A stretch of DNA of 64,000 nucleotides from Alishewanella tabrizica (GCF_014652375.1 NZ_BMYR01000001.1:358292-422291); one strand, 5' to 3'; shown: positions 1 to 9,578, counted from the first letter of the stretch. The notes: generated from the sequence alone by a model not told the origin. Translations and numbers: made by a program.

Positions 1-618
1 AAATTAATGTCGCAAAATACCTATAAACCTGGACAGAATTTGCAACAGGTTTTATCCAAAGAGGTATATGAGGCGTTACAAACCGTAGCTAAAGCGCGCC
101 AATGGCCGCTTACTTCCATTGAACAATTTAAACCCGCGTTCGCTGCAATGATGATGGCTACCCTAGAATTACAACGTTTAGGTGCCGCCTCAACCGGCGT
201 CGATATGCATTACTTACAACGTGCGCAGCAACAGCAAAAAACGATTAGTGGTTTAGAGACTATAGATGAACATCTCGCCGTGATGAGCGCGATGAATGAA
301 TTAGATGCCGATAGCTTAATCAAGAGCACGATTAAAGACATTGAACAAACAGAAGAAATGTTATCGAAGATGAAAGCCGCATGGCGCAGTGGCGATAGCC
401 AAGCGTTGAAACAACTGTTCATAGATGACATGCAACAATTTCCTGAAATGTATGACATTCTGTTGGTTAAACGTAATCATGCCTGGCTCAAAGCATTAGA
501 ACAACTTGATGAACCGAACGTAATGGTGCTGGTGGGCGCTTTGCATATGGTGGGCGAAGATGGCTTGCTGACGTTACTTAATCGCCAAGGTTATCAGATC
601 ACCCAGTTAACCGAATAA
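1..618 (+). CDS. TraB/GumN family protein, C-terminal part (5' end outside window)
   Basis: The reading frame is open from the first base, so the gene starts upstream of the window; an internal ATG at 7 is unlikely to be the start. The visible 205 codons match the C-terminal half of the TraB/GumN family: a helical region, then the segment LVKRNHAWLKAL and the terminal motif VMVLVGALHMVGEDGLLTLL, which in the family carries a conserved GxxH near the end. The N-terminal GxxH signature is not visible. Family members are secreted or membrane-associated putative metal-dependent proteases (Tiki-like); this function is inferred from the family. The gene is convergent with the methyltransferase gene at 707-1441. 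Confidence 0.75.
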   Translation, partial: KLMSQNTYKPGQNLQQVLSKEVYEALQTVAKARQWPLTSIEQFKPAFAAMMMATLELQRLGAASTGVDMHYLQRAQQQQKTISGLETIDEHLAVMSAMNELDADSLIKSTIKDIEQTEEMLSKMKAAWRSGDSQALKQLFIDDMQQFPEMYDILLVKRNHAWLKALEQLDEPNVMVLVGALHMVGEDGLLTLLNRQGYQITQLTE

Positions 619-706
619 CAAGCTCATCCGAGGGGGCACTTAGGCTAGCAATGAATTGCGGTTGTCAATAAATTGCGAGGGTGCGCCCCTATCATGAGGT
701 GTCTTA

Positions 707-1441
707 TCAGCTATGTCCAGATCTGGCACTGATGCCTTGTGTCGCCGTGTAACCTCGTTGAACCTGCCATTTTGGTCGAATTGGGGTTAAGGGTAATTCT
801 CGCTTTCTCGCAACTAATAAATAGTTAGCAGCAAAATAGTTAAGATAACGCTCACTAAAGCGCTGCCAGCGACCCGCACGAAACTCTGTTGCTACCATGG
901 CACTGGCAAAAAAACGCTCTTCACTCAGCACTTCAAACCCTACAAGGTGTAACCAATCTTTGATACGCGCGGCACTAAAAAAATGCCCCTGCCAAGGTAA
1001 TTCGTGTTTTAGCCAAGGTAAAAACTGACACACACCAAGCAAGCTATGAGGATTAAACCCTGTGACGAGTAAATAACCATCGGCCATCAATACCCGATGC
1101 GCTTCTCGAATAACATGGTGTGGATCCGCTTGAAACTCGAGACAATGACTAAGTAACACCGCATCAATACTGGCCGACTGGATTGGTAACGCATCAGGCT
1201 CAGCTAAGAGCATTGGGCCTATATCAGGCGACGGTGAGACAGGGATATGATGACGCAAACGTGCTGAGGTGGTGTCAAGTTGACAACTTAAATTCCCCAC
1301 TTTTAGCAAATAATACCCAAAAATTTGCTGCCACCAAGGTGCAAGTTGCTGGTTAATCGCCGCAGCTAAGGCGCTCCCTTGACGAAAGGCTTGCCAGCCT
1401 GCAGGCGCAGGAGGATGATTTTCTCGAAGTGCTGGTTTCAT
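707..1441 (-). CDS. yafS: Class I SAM-dependent methyltransferase, YafS-like
   Basis: 244-residue methyltransferase of the Methyltransf_11 type. The region around residues 80-130 shows the core of the fold: SIDAVLLSHCLEF followed by the post-motif helix DPHHVIREAHRVL and the strand GYLLVTGFNP. The classical GxGxG motif I is degenerate. It is divergent from gloB with a 38-base gap; in E. coli yafS sits beside gloB and mltD, so the context supports orthology. Its substrate is not known from sequence. Start at ATG 1441. Confidence 0.8.
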   Translation of the reverse strand: MKPALRENHPPAPAGWQAFRQGSALAAAINQQLAPWWQQIFGYYLLKVGNLSCQLDTTSARLRHHIPVSPSPDIGPMLLAEPDALPIQSASIDAVLLSHCLEFQADPHHVIREAHRVLMADGYLLVTGFNPHSLLGVCQFLPWLKHELPWQGHFFSAARIKDWLHLVGFEVLSEERFFASAMVATEFRAGRWQRFSERYLNYFAANYLLVARKRELPLTPIRPKWQVQRGYTATQGISARSGHS

Positions 1442-1479
1442 GTTAAGCTTCTGACTTTACGTTTATGTAGCATAGCAAA

Positions 1480-2259
1480 ATGATTGAGATTATCCCACTC
1501 CCAGCATTTCAAGATAATTACATTTGGGCCATTACCTCGGCGCAATCGCCCTGGTGTATTGTCGTTGATCCCGGCGAGGCGAGCATTGTTGAACAATATC
1601 TGCATAAGACTAACAAACATTTACTCGCCGTATTAATTACCCATCACCATGCCGATCATACGGGGGGGCTGCAAGCATTAAAACAACAATGGCCATCATT
1701 ACGTGTTATTGGCCCAGCGGCAGAAGCGCATAGGATCCCGACGCTAACTGAGCAGGTCGCAGATTTGGATACTCTCACCTTTGCGGAGATGGCGTTAAAC
1801 TTTCATGTAATGGCAATACCAGGCCATACCGCAGGACATATTGCGTTTTATTCAGCTCCGGTTCTGTTTTGTGGTGATACGCTCTTTAGTGGTGGTTGTG
1901 GCAGGCTACTCGAAGGACGTTTTGAAGAGAGTGCAGTTACCATGTACCATTCTCTTGAGCGTCTCGCGTCGTTACCCGATGATACGGCGGTATATTGTAC
2001 CCATGAATATACCTTAGCTAACTTGCGATTTGCCCATACTGTTGACCCCACTAATCAAGCGTTGATCAGTTACCAGCAATTATGTGAGGTCAAAAGACAA
2101 AATGCTCAGGCTACCTTGCCATCAAGTATCGGGTTAGAAAAAAAAGTTAACCCATTTTTACGCTGTAAAAACAGGGATTTGCAGTTGAAATTTAAACAAA
2201 ATACTGCCCAAGCGTTATTTGCTTGCTTAAGGATGGCCAAAGATCAATTTAAATCCTGA
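1480..2259 (+). CDS. gloB: Hydroxyacylglutathione hydrolase (glyoxalase II)
   Basis: Metallo-beta-lactamase-fold enzyme that hydrolyses S-lactoylglutathione to D-lactate and glutathione, the second step of methylglyoxal detoxification in the cytoplasm. Visible metal-binding motifs in order: THHHADHTGG (residues ~54-63), IPGHTAGH, FCGDTLFSGGCGRL and CTHEYTLANLRF. The C-terminal substrate-binding part ends with KVNPFLRC. Length 259 is close to the usual ~250. The neighbours yafS (divergent) and mltD (downstream, same strand) match the E. coli arrangement. Confidence 0.96.
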   Translation: MIEIIPLPAFQDNYIWAITSAQSPWCIVVDPGEASIVEQYLHKTNKHLLAVLITHHHADHTGGLQALKQQWPSLRVIGPAAEAHRIPTLTEQVADLDTLTFAEMALNFHVMAIPGHTAGHIAFYSAPVLFCGDTLFSGGCGRLLEGRFEESAVTMYHSLERLASLPDDTAVYCTHEYTLANLRFAHTVDPTNQALISYQQLCEVKRQNAQATLPSSIGLEKKVNPFLRCKNRDLQLKFKQNTAQALFACLRMAKDQFKS

Positions 2260-2314
2260 CTTGCAAAGATAAGTCAGACAGGTAATATTTGCTTTTTAGA
2301 TTTGGAATCTTGTA

Positions 2315-3928
2315 ATGACTGTAAGAATCTCTGCCGTAATATTGCTGGCATTTTTAAGCGGCTGTGTCAGCACGACAGGGTCTCACTCAGACAACACCAC
2401 GTCTGTTCCACCACCTGAAACCCAGCCTGTAAAACCACAGACTATTGCGGCTAATTTTCATCGTAATACTGCTTCGGCTGAGAAAATCGCTGAGCGTCTT
2501 TGGGTATCAGGCATTACCGAAGAACAATTACTTGATGCCACCGAAGCTGAAGATTTATGGCAACGCATTCAATCACAACTGAGTTTTAAGGTACCCCAAA
2601 CTCGCCCTATTATTGAACAGCGTAATTTTTACACCGATAACCAAGCATTTTTAGATCGCGTTGCTGGCCGTGCCCAACCTTTTTTATATTACATTGTAAA
2701 AGAGTTAGAAAAACGCGAAATGCCGTTAGAAATCGCCTTACTGCCTATTATTGAAAGCGCTTTTGATCCAATGGCCTATTCCCCTTCCCGCGCAGCTGGC
2801 ATGTGGCAGTTTATGCCTGTTACGGCAAAACGCTTTGGTTTAAAGCAAAATAGCTGGTACGACGGGCGGCGTGATGTGATTGAATCGACTCAAGCCGCGT
2901 TGGATTACTTGCAATATCTGTATAACACTCTTGAACATGATTGGCTAAACGCTATTGCGGCATATAACGCGGGTGAAGGACGTATTATGCGTGCCATCCA
3001 AGCCAACAAAAAACGGCGTTTACCTACCGATTTTTGGTCACTCGATTTACCTGCTGAAACTACCGCCTTTGTCCCAAAATTATTGGCGCTGGTCGATGTA
3101 TTACAACGTCCGGAAGAATTTCAAATCGTTTGGAAGTTTATAGCAAACGAACCTAAAATCGCTGTTGTCGATATCGGCCGTCAACTGGACTTGGCCGTGG
3201 CAGCCGACATGGCAGATATGAGCCTTGCTGATTTACAAGCACTTAACCCAGGTTTTATTCAATGGGCCACTGCGCCAGAAGGTCCACATCAACTTGTTAT
3301 CCCGATAGAAAAAAAATCTAGCTTTACGGCAAAACTCGCTCAAACGCCAGCAGAACGTTTAATGCAGTGGCAACCTTATCAAGTGAAAAGTGGCGATACG
3401 TTGGGCGCCATTGCCCGACGTTATGGCATTTCTGTAGAGGCACTTACCCGTTTAAATCAATTATCTAACAACACTATTCGGATCGGTCAAACATTGCTGA
3501 TCCCTCGGGCGGGTGATAACAGTGCAACTGGCACTGAACTTGCCAAGACCAATACTACCAACGCTGCAAAGAAGCCTAATACGAACAAAATAGACCATAC
3601 CATCACTCGGGGTGATACATTATGGGATATAAGCCGTAAATACGATGTTACTGTTGCGCAACTTCGTAATTGGAACAAGTTGTCATCTAGTACAATGTTA
3701 AAAGAAGGGCAAATATTGCAGATTTGGCAAAACGTAGTGAATAAAAGCGAAGCGCCAAAAATGCGTACGCTAAATTATCGGGTGCGACCTGGTGATTCTT
3801 TAGCCAAAATAGCTCAACGTTTTAGTGTATCCGTTGACGATATCGTAAAATGGAATAATATTAACGCCGAACGTTTTATCCAACCGGGTCAACAGCTCAT
3901 GTTGCTTGTTGATAACAATGCGGTTTAA
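2315..3928 (+). CDS. mltD: Membrane-bound lytic murein transglycosylase D with three LysM domains
   Basis: Lipoprotein: the hydrophobic N-terminus ends in the lipobox LSGC (Cys17). The catalytic SLT domain covers roughly residues 120-260, with the glutamate in LLPIIESAFDP and the motifs SPSRAAGMWQFMP and AIAAYNAGEGR. Three LysM peptidoglycan-binding domains follow, starting at YQVKSGDTL, HTITRGDTL and YRVRPGDSL. It cleaves the glycan strand to form 1,6-anhydromuropeptides at the outer membrane. At 537 residues it is longer than E. coli MltD, which has two LysM domains; the third accounts for much of the difference. Confidence 0.95.
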   Translation: MTVRISAVILLAFLSGCVSTTGSHSDNTTSVPPPETQPVKPQTIAANFHRNTASAEKIAERLWVSGITEEQLLDATEAEDLWQRIQSQLSFKVPQTRPIIEQRNFYTDNQAFLDRVAGRAQPFLYYIVKELEKREMPLEIALLPIIESAFDPMAYSPSRAAGMWQFMPVTAKRFGLKQNSWYDGRRDVIESTQAALDYLQYLYNTLEHDWLNAIAAYNAGEGRIMRAIQANKKRRLPTDFWSLDLPAETTAFVPKLLALVDVLQRPEEFQIVWKFIANEPKIAVVDIGRQLDLAVAADMADMSLADLQALNPGFIQWATAPEGPHQLVIPIEKKSSFTAKLAQTPAERLMQWQPYQVKSGDTLGAIARRYGISVEALTRLNQLSNNTIRIGQTLLIPRAGDNSATGTELAKTNTTNAAKKPNTNKIDHTITRGDTLWDISRKYDVTVAQLRNWNKLSSSTMLKEGQILQIWQNVVNKSEAPKMRTLNYRVRPGDSLAKIAQRFSVSVDDIVKWNNINAERFIQPGQQLMLLVDNNAV

Positions 3929-3946
3929 ACGCTAACGGGGCAGGTC

Positions 3947-4420
3947 ATGAAATATTGGGTAGTGGCATTACTGGTTTTTATAGGACAAGCCAAAGCCGAT
4001 TTTAACTACAACGGTGAGTTACAACTGCACTTTTTAAATGGTAAACAGACCACTAGCCCTTTTATCATGTCATTGACCACCGAAGCCGGTGCCCAGTTGT
4101 TCCAGGTTGGCAACCAAACCGCTAGGTTGCCTATGGCGCCACAAAAATATTCTTTAGCATTAGTATTGCAGCGTGATCGCGAAGTCTGGGTCACTGATTT
4201 TGCCGAGCAACCTTTACAAGCTTTTACCTTGTCTATTGCTGATTACCAATTACGATTGATCCAGGAACCACAAGCTACGCAAGCCAGAGGACGATACGTA
4301 CTTTATGTTGGTGATGAAATGTATTTCTTTGGCAGAGGACCAGCACAAATAAACTTTGTGTTCGGACAAAATGGTATCACGGATATTGAAGTTCGGGGCA
4401 TGTTTAAACCTCGCAGATAG
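3947..4420 (+). CDS. Hypothetical periplasmic protein
   Basis: 157 residues, family not recognised with confidence. The N-terminus is a typical Sec signal peptide with a predicted cut after AKA (residue ~17). The rest is rich in beta-strand-like alternation (YNGELQLHFLNG, YSLALVLQRDREVWVTDF) and ends in a basic FKPRR tail. There is a weak, unproven resemblance to small periplasmic DUF2057-type proteins in the LNGK start. It begins 18 bases after mltD and is probably co-transcribed, suggesting an envelope role by context only. Confidence 0.65.
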   Translation: MKYWVVALLVFIGQAKADFNYNGELQLHFLNGKQTTSPFIMSLTTEAGAQLFQVGNQTARLPMAPQKYSLALVLQRDREVWVTDFAEQPLQAFTLSIADYQLRLIQEPQATQARGRYVLYVGDEMYFFGRGPAQINFVFGQNGITDIEVRGMFKPRR

Positions 4421-4441
4421 TGATACCCCCCCTAAATCGGA

Positions 4442-4648
4442 TTAATGATGTTCTTTTTGTATTTGCAGTGCAGGCGACAACCCTGACAGCAAACATAACA
4501 ATGGCGCTAAAAGCATCCACCAAAAATAATCCAATGGAATATTATACCACCAGGCATGGATAGCAGCAGTAACCTGAAACACTAGGCCAAAACACCCTGC
4601 ATAGCATAATAATCGGTTAAACCAGCGTTTTGGTAGATGCAATTTCAT
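4442..4648 (-). CDS. Small two-helix membrane protein of unknown function
   Basis: 68 residues with two predicted membrane segments (about residues 12-31 and 39-57) rich in Trp, Leu and Ala, and a basic N-terminus. AGGA five bases before the ATG at 4648 supports the start. The start lies inside the end of the upstream GAF-domain gene (32-base overlap), suggesting translational coupling. No family recognised. It is convergent with the periplasmic protein gene at 3947-4420. Confidence 0.6.
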   Translation of the reverse strand: MKLHLPKRWFNRLLCYAGCFGLVFQVTAAIHAWWYNIPLDYFWWMLLAPLLCLLSGLSPALQIQKEHH

Positions 4649-5489
4649 GCTTATCCTGCCGCGTGATATTAACTAACATACGAGAAAACACGCCTAATAA
4701 AAGCCGCTCCTGTTCGCTATAGTAATGATGTTGCTTTACTGAGTCAAAACCTACAAAACCTAACAGCGCCTGTTCAGCTACAATAGGCAGTGTGAGTAAA
4801 CTTTTGATGCCTTGGGGCTGCAATATCTGTTTTAGGCCGTCGCCTTCAGGTAACGAAGGCACATCAGGTATATACATTTGAGCACCGCGCTGATGTGCAC
4901 TCACCCATTGTGGAATGGCGGCTAAAGGCACTTGTTGCAAACTTTCACGCTCTGGCACAATGCCATTGGCACACCATTCATAGGTATTAGAACACGTGTT
5001 GTGCTGAAAATCATAATCGAAAATATATACCCGATCTGCCGATACGGCCTGTCCAAGCTGAGCTAATGTTGCATTGATAAGCACTGGCAAAGCAGTAGGC
5101 TCTACACCAATAAAACGCGGAGCGACCTCAAGCAATAAGGTGGTTAGCGCATCGGGTGAAGACCAGCTGTCTGTAACCATTGCCGGCGCCGATATCACAT
5201 TACTCACATTGGGAATTTGGTGCAACGTGACTAACAGCAAACCACTTTCTGGCGCATAGCAATGTACTTGATATTGCAAAGCCGTGTTAGGTGATAGATA
5301 AACAGCACGCAAAGTGTAATCATCTGCTTGGCTGGTTTGTAGCGCCGATTGCGTTAAGCCAGTGACCACGCGAAAAACCGCATTCGCATCAACAAATTCC
5401 GTTTTGCCTAAACGGTCAAAGGGCCCACGATACAGTGCACACGCAAAAGGCGCTTGGCGCCACCATGAAAAATAATCGTTCACAGACAT
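4617..5489 (-). CDS. GAF-domain protein with a PAS-like N-terminus
   Basis: 290 residues. The N-terminal ~110 residues look PAS-like (FVDANAVFRVVTGL, followed by YQVHCYAPESGLLLVTLHQ). Residues ~130-280 form a GAF domain: LINATLAQLGQAVSADRVYIF, CSNTYEWCANGI, IKSLLTLPIVAEQALLGFVGFD. There is no kinase, GGDEF or HTH output domain, so it is a stand-alone sensor module or a partner of another protein; the ligand is unknown. AGG abuts the ATG at 5489, so a GTG at 5483 with AGGA five bases upstream is a plausible alternative start. It is followed by the small membrane protein gene. Confidence 0.75.
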   Translation of the reverse strand: MSVNDYFSWWRQAPFACALYRGPFDRLGKTEFVDANAVFRVVTGLTQSALQTSQADDYTLRAVYLSPNTALQYQVHCYAPESGLLLVTLHQIPNVSNVISAPAMVTDSWSSPDALTTLLLEVAPRFIGVEPTALPVLINATLAQLGQAVSADRVYIFDYDFQHNTCSNTYEWCANGIVPERESLQQVPLAAIPQWVSAHQRGAQMYIPDVPSLPEGDGLKQILQPQGIKSLLTLPIVAEQALLGFVGFDSVKQHHYYSEQERLLLGVFSRMLVNITRQDKHEIASTKTLV

Positions 5490-5579
5490 CCTATGTTATT
5501 GAACAAGACAAACCTAACCCGAAACAGAGCAACAAATTCCAGTTATTTAGCGTAAATCTTATTGTAATGCAATAGCGTG

Positions 5580-6221
5580 CTAACGTTCGGCGTCGGGTTG
5601 TTGCTCTGGTGCAGCGAGAACAAAGGCAGCAAGCTGCTGACAATGTTGGTAAATTCGGCTTATGTTTGGATAAGGCTGCAGCGATACGTTAAACCGCAAC
5701 GCATTATACACTTGAGGTACCAAACAAATATCAGCAAGTGAAACCGAGTCGCCATAACAATATTGCCCCGCTGAGAGCGCCAAACGTTGCTCTAATGCTG
5801 TAAAGCCTACCGCTAACCAATGTTGGATCCACGCTAATTTTTGTTGCTCAGTAAGCGCCAATGGCCCAGTAAGATACTGTAAAACACGCAAGTTATTTAA
5901 CGGGTGAATATCACAAGCAATATCTAAAGCCATTGCTCTGACATGGGCGCGAGCAAGAGACGCTTTCGGCAGTAAGGCAGGTGCTGGATAGGTCTCGTCT
6001 AAATATTCAATAATGGCCAGCGATTGATTAAGCATAACATCATCATCTTCAAACACAGGCACCAGTTCCGAAGGATTCCGTTGTTGAAAATCGATATGAT
6101 GTTGTTGCCCACCGTCCCGAAGTAGATGTACAGGGATGGTTTCAAAACCTAATTGTTTTAAATGCAATGCAATACGAACGCGATAAGCGGCAGAAGAACG
6201 CCAATAACTATGAAGCTTCAT
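5580..6221 (-). CDS. maiA: Maleylacetoacetate isomerase (zeta-class GST)
   Basis: Isomerises 4-maleylacetoacetate to 4-fumarylacetoacetate in tyrosine breakdown, using glutathione. The N-terminal thioredoxin-like domain has the zeta-class active-site motif SYWRSSAAYRVRIAL, then NPSELVPVFEDDDVMLNQSLAIIEYLDE; the C-terminal helical domain has CDIHPLNNLRVLQYL. A longer frame opens at 6278, but AAGGA eight bases upstream of the ATG at 6221 and the family N-terminus (MKLHSYWRSS) fix the start here, giving 213 residues. It is the last gene of the hpd-hmgA-fahA-maiA run, after a 116-base gap. Confidence 0.94.
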   Translation of the reverse strand: MKLHSYWRSSAAYRVRIALHLKQLGFETIPVHLLRDGGQQHHIDFQQRNPSELVPVFEDDDVMLNQSLAIIEYLDETYPAPALLPKASLARAHVRAMALDIACDIHPLNNLRVLQYLTGPLALTEQQKLAWIQHWLAVGFTALEQRLALSAGQYCYGDSVSLADICLVPQVYNALRFNVSLQPYPNISRIYQHCQQLAAFVLAAPEQQPDAER

Positions 6222-6337
6222 CTCATACATCCTTGAAACCGGCCTGCAGCTTGGCTCGCTGCAGACCCTGTAACCCAATTACGCTGCTTACCATGTTAAG
6301 TAACCACTCGAGCCAACGTAATCAACCAAAGAATAGC

Positions 6338-7357
6338 TTATTGTTGACGATACTCGATGACCTGCTGATCGATGGCGCCAAAAATACTTTGCCCCTGAGG
6401 ATCGAGCATCTCCAGACGAATGCGATCGCCGAACTGCATAAAGCGTGTGCTTGGCTTACCATCGCGAATGGTTTCAATCATGCGGATCTCGGCAATACAG
6501 CTATATCCCACGCCCCCTTCAGCAATCGCTGTACCGTAGTCTGTTCCTTGCTTATTCGAGACCGTACCTGAACCTATAATGGCTCCTGCCCCTAAATGGC
6601 GAGTTTTCGCAGCATGTGCAATCAGCTCACCAAAATGGAACGTCATATCAATACCTGCATTGGGTTTTCCAAACGGCTGCTCGTTATAAGTAGACAGTAA
6701 TGGCAAGTGCACCTTACCCTCACGCCAGTGCTCTCCCAACTCATCGGGCGTCACGGCCACCGGGCTAAAACTTGACGCTGGCTTTGATTGAAAGAAACCA
6801 AAGCCTTTCGCTAACTCATTAGGAATAAGGCCACGAAGCGAGACATCATTTACCAACATAATAAGGCGAATGGCGGCTAAGGCGTCACTGGCTGAACAGC
6901 CCATTGGAACATCATCCGTAATGATCGCAACCTCTCCCTCAAAATCAATACCATGCTCAATACTAATTGCTTCAATGGCATCACGCGGGCCAATAAAGGC
7001 ATCCGAACCACCTTGATACATCAGCGGATCGGTCCAAAACGTTTCTGGCATTTCTGCATTACGCGCCTTACGAACTAGCTCCACGTGATTAACATAGGCA
7101 CTGCCGTCGGCCCATTGAAAGGCACGCGGCAAGGGGGCTGCACAGGCTGCAGCCACAAAGGGTTGTTCGCCGTTCACTGTGCCAGCATTTAAGGCTCGAT
7201 ACACGTCACGCGCTTTTGGGGCAAGTGATTGCCACTGATCAATGAGGTTTTGCATGGTGCTGGCGATCTGCGGGATAGCGACACAACGCTGTAAATCACG
7301 ACTTACTACCACTAACTGACCATCACGGGTCGCATTTTTTAAACTTGCTAACTTCAT
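6338..7357 (-). CDS. fahA: Fumarylacetoacetate hydrolase family protein (fumarylacetoacetase)
   Basis: Final step of tyrosine catabolism, giving fumarate and acetoacetate. The 339-residue protein has the FAH fold, with the metal-binding segment EGEVAIITDDVPMG and the motifs MLVNDVSLRGLIPNEL, FGFFQSKPASSFSPVAVTPDELG and GSGTVSNKQGTDYGTAIAEGG. It lies 21 bases downstream of hmgA on the same strand. This is the bacterial short type; the neighbourhood rather than sequence alone assigns it to fumarylacetoacetate. Confidence 0.93.
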   Translation of the reverse strand: MKLASLKNATRDGQLVVVSRDLQRCVAIPQIASTMQNLIDQWQSLAPKARDVYRALNAGTVNGEQPFVAAACAAPLPRAFQWADGSAYVNHVELVRKARNAEMPETFWTDPLMYQGGSDAFIGPRDAIEAISIEHGIDFEGEVAIITDDVPMGCSASDALAAIRLIMLVNDVSLRGLIPNELAKGFGFFQSKPASSFSPVAVTPDELGEHWREGKVHLPLLSTYNEQPFGKPNAGIDMTFHFGELIAHAAKTRHLGAGAIIGSGTVSNKQGTDYGTAIAEGGVGYSCIAEIRMIETIRDGKPSTRFMQFGDRIRLEMLDPQGQSIFGAIDQQVIEYRQQ

Positions 7358-7378
7358 GTTTTATCCTTAATCGACCGC

Positions 7379-8512
7379 TTATGCTTTAACTTGCCAGCTA
7401 TTAACATAGGCTGGATTTTCAGTAGTTAGTGCCGCGTCACCAACGACTAAAGCGTCTCGGGTATCTAACATTACGGCCACTTCATCAGTGAATTTTTTTC
7501 GGTATTCTCGACCTGCTTGAAACGCTTTCGGGTGCGGGCCATGCGTAAAACCTGCTGGATGAAAGGTCACCATGCCTTTTTCAATATTATCGCGACTGAA
7601 AAAGTCGCCCGCATGATAGAACAGCACTTCATCATAATCGTCATTGTTATGATAAAACGGCACTTTTAATGCACCAGGATCGCTTTCAATTGGCCGCGGC
7701 ACAAAAGTACACACCACAAAACGTTGCGCAACAAAGGTTGTGTGAGCTGAAGGCGGCAAATGATAACGATGACTCATCAACGGCCGAATATCTCGCCAGT
7801 TAATACGCATCACGGCTAAATCGCCATGCCAACCAATCGCATCCAATGGATTGTATGGGTAAGTGATCAGCGACACCTGATTATGGCGTTTGACTTCAAC
7901 TTGCCACGCTGTTTCACTATATTGAGCCTGAAAAGCCGCATCGATCTTTGGTGTGTCAAGCATAGCGGGATCAAAAATAGCGTGATTACCGACTAACCCT
8001 TTTTCGGGTAATTGATAGCTATCATTGGTTGCTTCAATGAGCAACACAACCATGGGTTCAAGCGGTTCCAAACGCCACATAGTGGAACGTGGGATCACCA
8101 CATAATCGCCATCACGTAATGTTAAATGCCCATAATCACAAAACAGCTCAGCGCGACCTTCATGAATAAACAACAGCTCATCACCATCGGCATTGCGTGC
8201 TAAACGTGGCATATTTTCGTTTAAGCGCCAGGTTCGAAATTGACAATGCGCATTATGTAATAAACTCGGAACAGACCAAGGCGAGGCGCTGGTGTTCTCA
8301 GTCAACGCATTAAAATCAAATAAGCGCGGCCTTAATGGGCCTTGCCAATCGCTCCAACCGGTAGGCGCATGTTGATGATGGAAATGTGTAGCCGGACCAA
8401 AAAAACCACTGCGCCCTGCTTCACGTTCATAAATTGCCCGCTCTGGAAAATCGGCATGGGCTTGCCGAGAAATATCGCCTTCTTTTAACGGAAAGGATGC
8501 CCATTTACGCAT
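7379..8512 (-). CDS. hmgA: Homogentisate 1,2-dioxygenase
   Basis: Fe(II) ring-cleaving dioxygenase converting homogentisate to maleylacetoacetate. 377 residues in the cupin-type HGD fold: an N-terminal cupin with GDELLFIHEGRAELFCDYG and a C-terminal part with the iron-site region FYHNNDDYDEVLFYHAGDF and MVTFHPAGFTHGPHP. Its ATG overlaps the end of hpd by eight bases (ATGCGTAA), so the two are translationally coupled. Loss of this enzyme typically causes pyomelanin accumulation; here it looks intact. Confidence 0.95.
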   Translation of the reverse strand: MRKWASFPLKEGDISRQAHADFPERAIYEREAGRSGFFGPATHFHHQHAPTGWSDWQGPLRPRLFDFNALTENTSASPWSVPSLLHNAHCQFRTWRLNENMPRLARNADGDELLFIHEGRAELFCDYGHLTLRDGDYVVIPRSTMWRLEPLEPMVVLLIEATNDSYQLPEKGLVGNHAIFDPAMLDTPKIDAAFQAQYSETAWQVEVKRHNQVSLITYPYNPLDAIGWHGDLAVMRINWRDIRPLMSHRYHLPPSAHTTFVAQRFVVCTFVPRPIESDPGALKVPFYHNNDDYDEVLFYHAGDFFSRDNIEKGMVTFHPAGFTHGPHPKAFQAGREYRKKFTDEVAVMLDTRDALVVGDAALTTENPAYVNSWQVKA

Positions 8513-9578
8513 TGCTTAAGACTCCGCGTTGAATTTGATCTTCTTCGATAGATTCAAACAAGGCTTTAAAATTACCTTCACCAAAGCCCTCATTACCCTT
8601 ACGTTGAATAATTTCGAAGAATACTGGACCAATCACCGTTTTAGTGAAAATCTGCAACAAAATACCGTCTTTCATCGGCGCGCCATCAATTAAAATACGC
8701 AGCTCACGTAATTGTTCCAGATCTTCAGTGTGTCCTTCAACGCGCGCATCAACTTTATTGTAGTAGGTTTCTGGCGTTGGCATAAATTCCATACCGCGCT
8801 CACGTAAGGTGCGTACAGTTTGGTAAATATTGTCTGACGTTAAGGCAATATGTTGAATACCTTCGCCTTTGTATTCACGAATAAACTCTTCGATTTGTGA
8901 TTTATCATCTGATGATTCATTAATCGGAATACGAATCTTACCGCAAGGTGCTGTCATGGCTCGAGACACTAACCCCGTTAGTTTGCCTTCAATGTCAAAG
9001 TAACGGATCTCACGAAAATTACCGATCTTCTCATAAAAACCAGACCATAAGTTCATATTGCCGCGCATAACATTGTGCGTTAAATGATCCAACACTTCTA
9101 AGCCAACGCCATGACGCGACATACTGACTTGCCAATTGTCATAGTATTTGAAATCAATGTCGTACACTGAGCTTGCACCATAACGATCTACAAAATACAG
9201 CAAACTACTGCCAATGCCGTACACGGCTGGAATATTCAATTCCATTGGACCAATTTGATTTTTATATTCTTTAGCCCCATTTGCCAATGCATGTGCCAAC
9301 GCAACAGCGGCATCTTTTACTCGGAATGCCATCGCACACACCGAAGGACCATGTTTGCGGGCAAATTCTTCGGCCTGTGAATTGGGCTCGGCATTAACAA
9401 TAAAATTGATATCACCTTGTTTGTAAAGCCAAGCTTGCTTCGAACGATGCTTAGCCACTTCGGTAAAACCGAGCGAAAAGAACAGATCTTTTAGTTTTTG
9501 AATGCCTTCAGCATCGGCGGCAGTATATTCTACAAATTCAAAGCCGTCGGTACCCAGTGGATTAATATGATCGGTCAT
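8505..9578 (-). CDS. hpd: 4-hydroxyphenylpyruvate dioxygenase
   Basis: Fe(II) enzyme making homogentisate from 4-hydroxyphenylpyruvate. Two VOC (glyoxalase-fold) halves; iron-ligand regions are LEVLDHLTHNV, GEGIQHIALTSDNI and FFEIIQRKGNEGFGEGNF. The frame opens at 9644, but AGGAG upstream of the ATG at 9578 and the family start (MTDHINPLGTDGFEFVEY) support 357 residues. First gene of the hpd-hmgA-fahA-maiA operon; a TyrR-box-like site lies about 120 bases upstream. Confidence 0.96.
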   Translation of the reverse strand: MTDHINPLGTDGFEFVEYTAADAEGIQKLKDLFFSLGFTEVAKHRSKQAWLYKQGDINFIVNAEPNSQAEEFARKHGPSVCAMAFRVKDAAVALAHALANGAKEYKNQIGPMELNIPAVYGIGSSLLYFVDRYGASSVYDIDFKYYDNWQVSMSRHGVGLEVLDHLTHNVMRGNMNLWSGFYEKIGNFREIRYFDIEGKLTGLVSRAMTAPCGKIRIPINESSDDKSQIEEFIREYKGEGIQHIALTSDNIYQTVRTLRERGMEFMPTPETYYNKVDARVEGHTEDLEQLRELRILIDGAPMKDGILLQIFTKTVIGPVFFEIIQRKGNEGFGEGNFKALFESIEEDQIQRGVLSNA

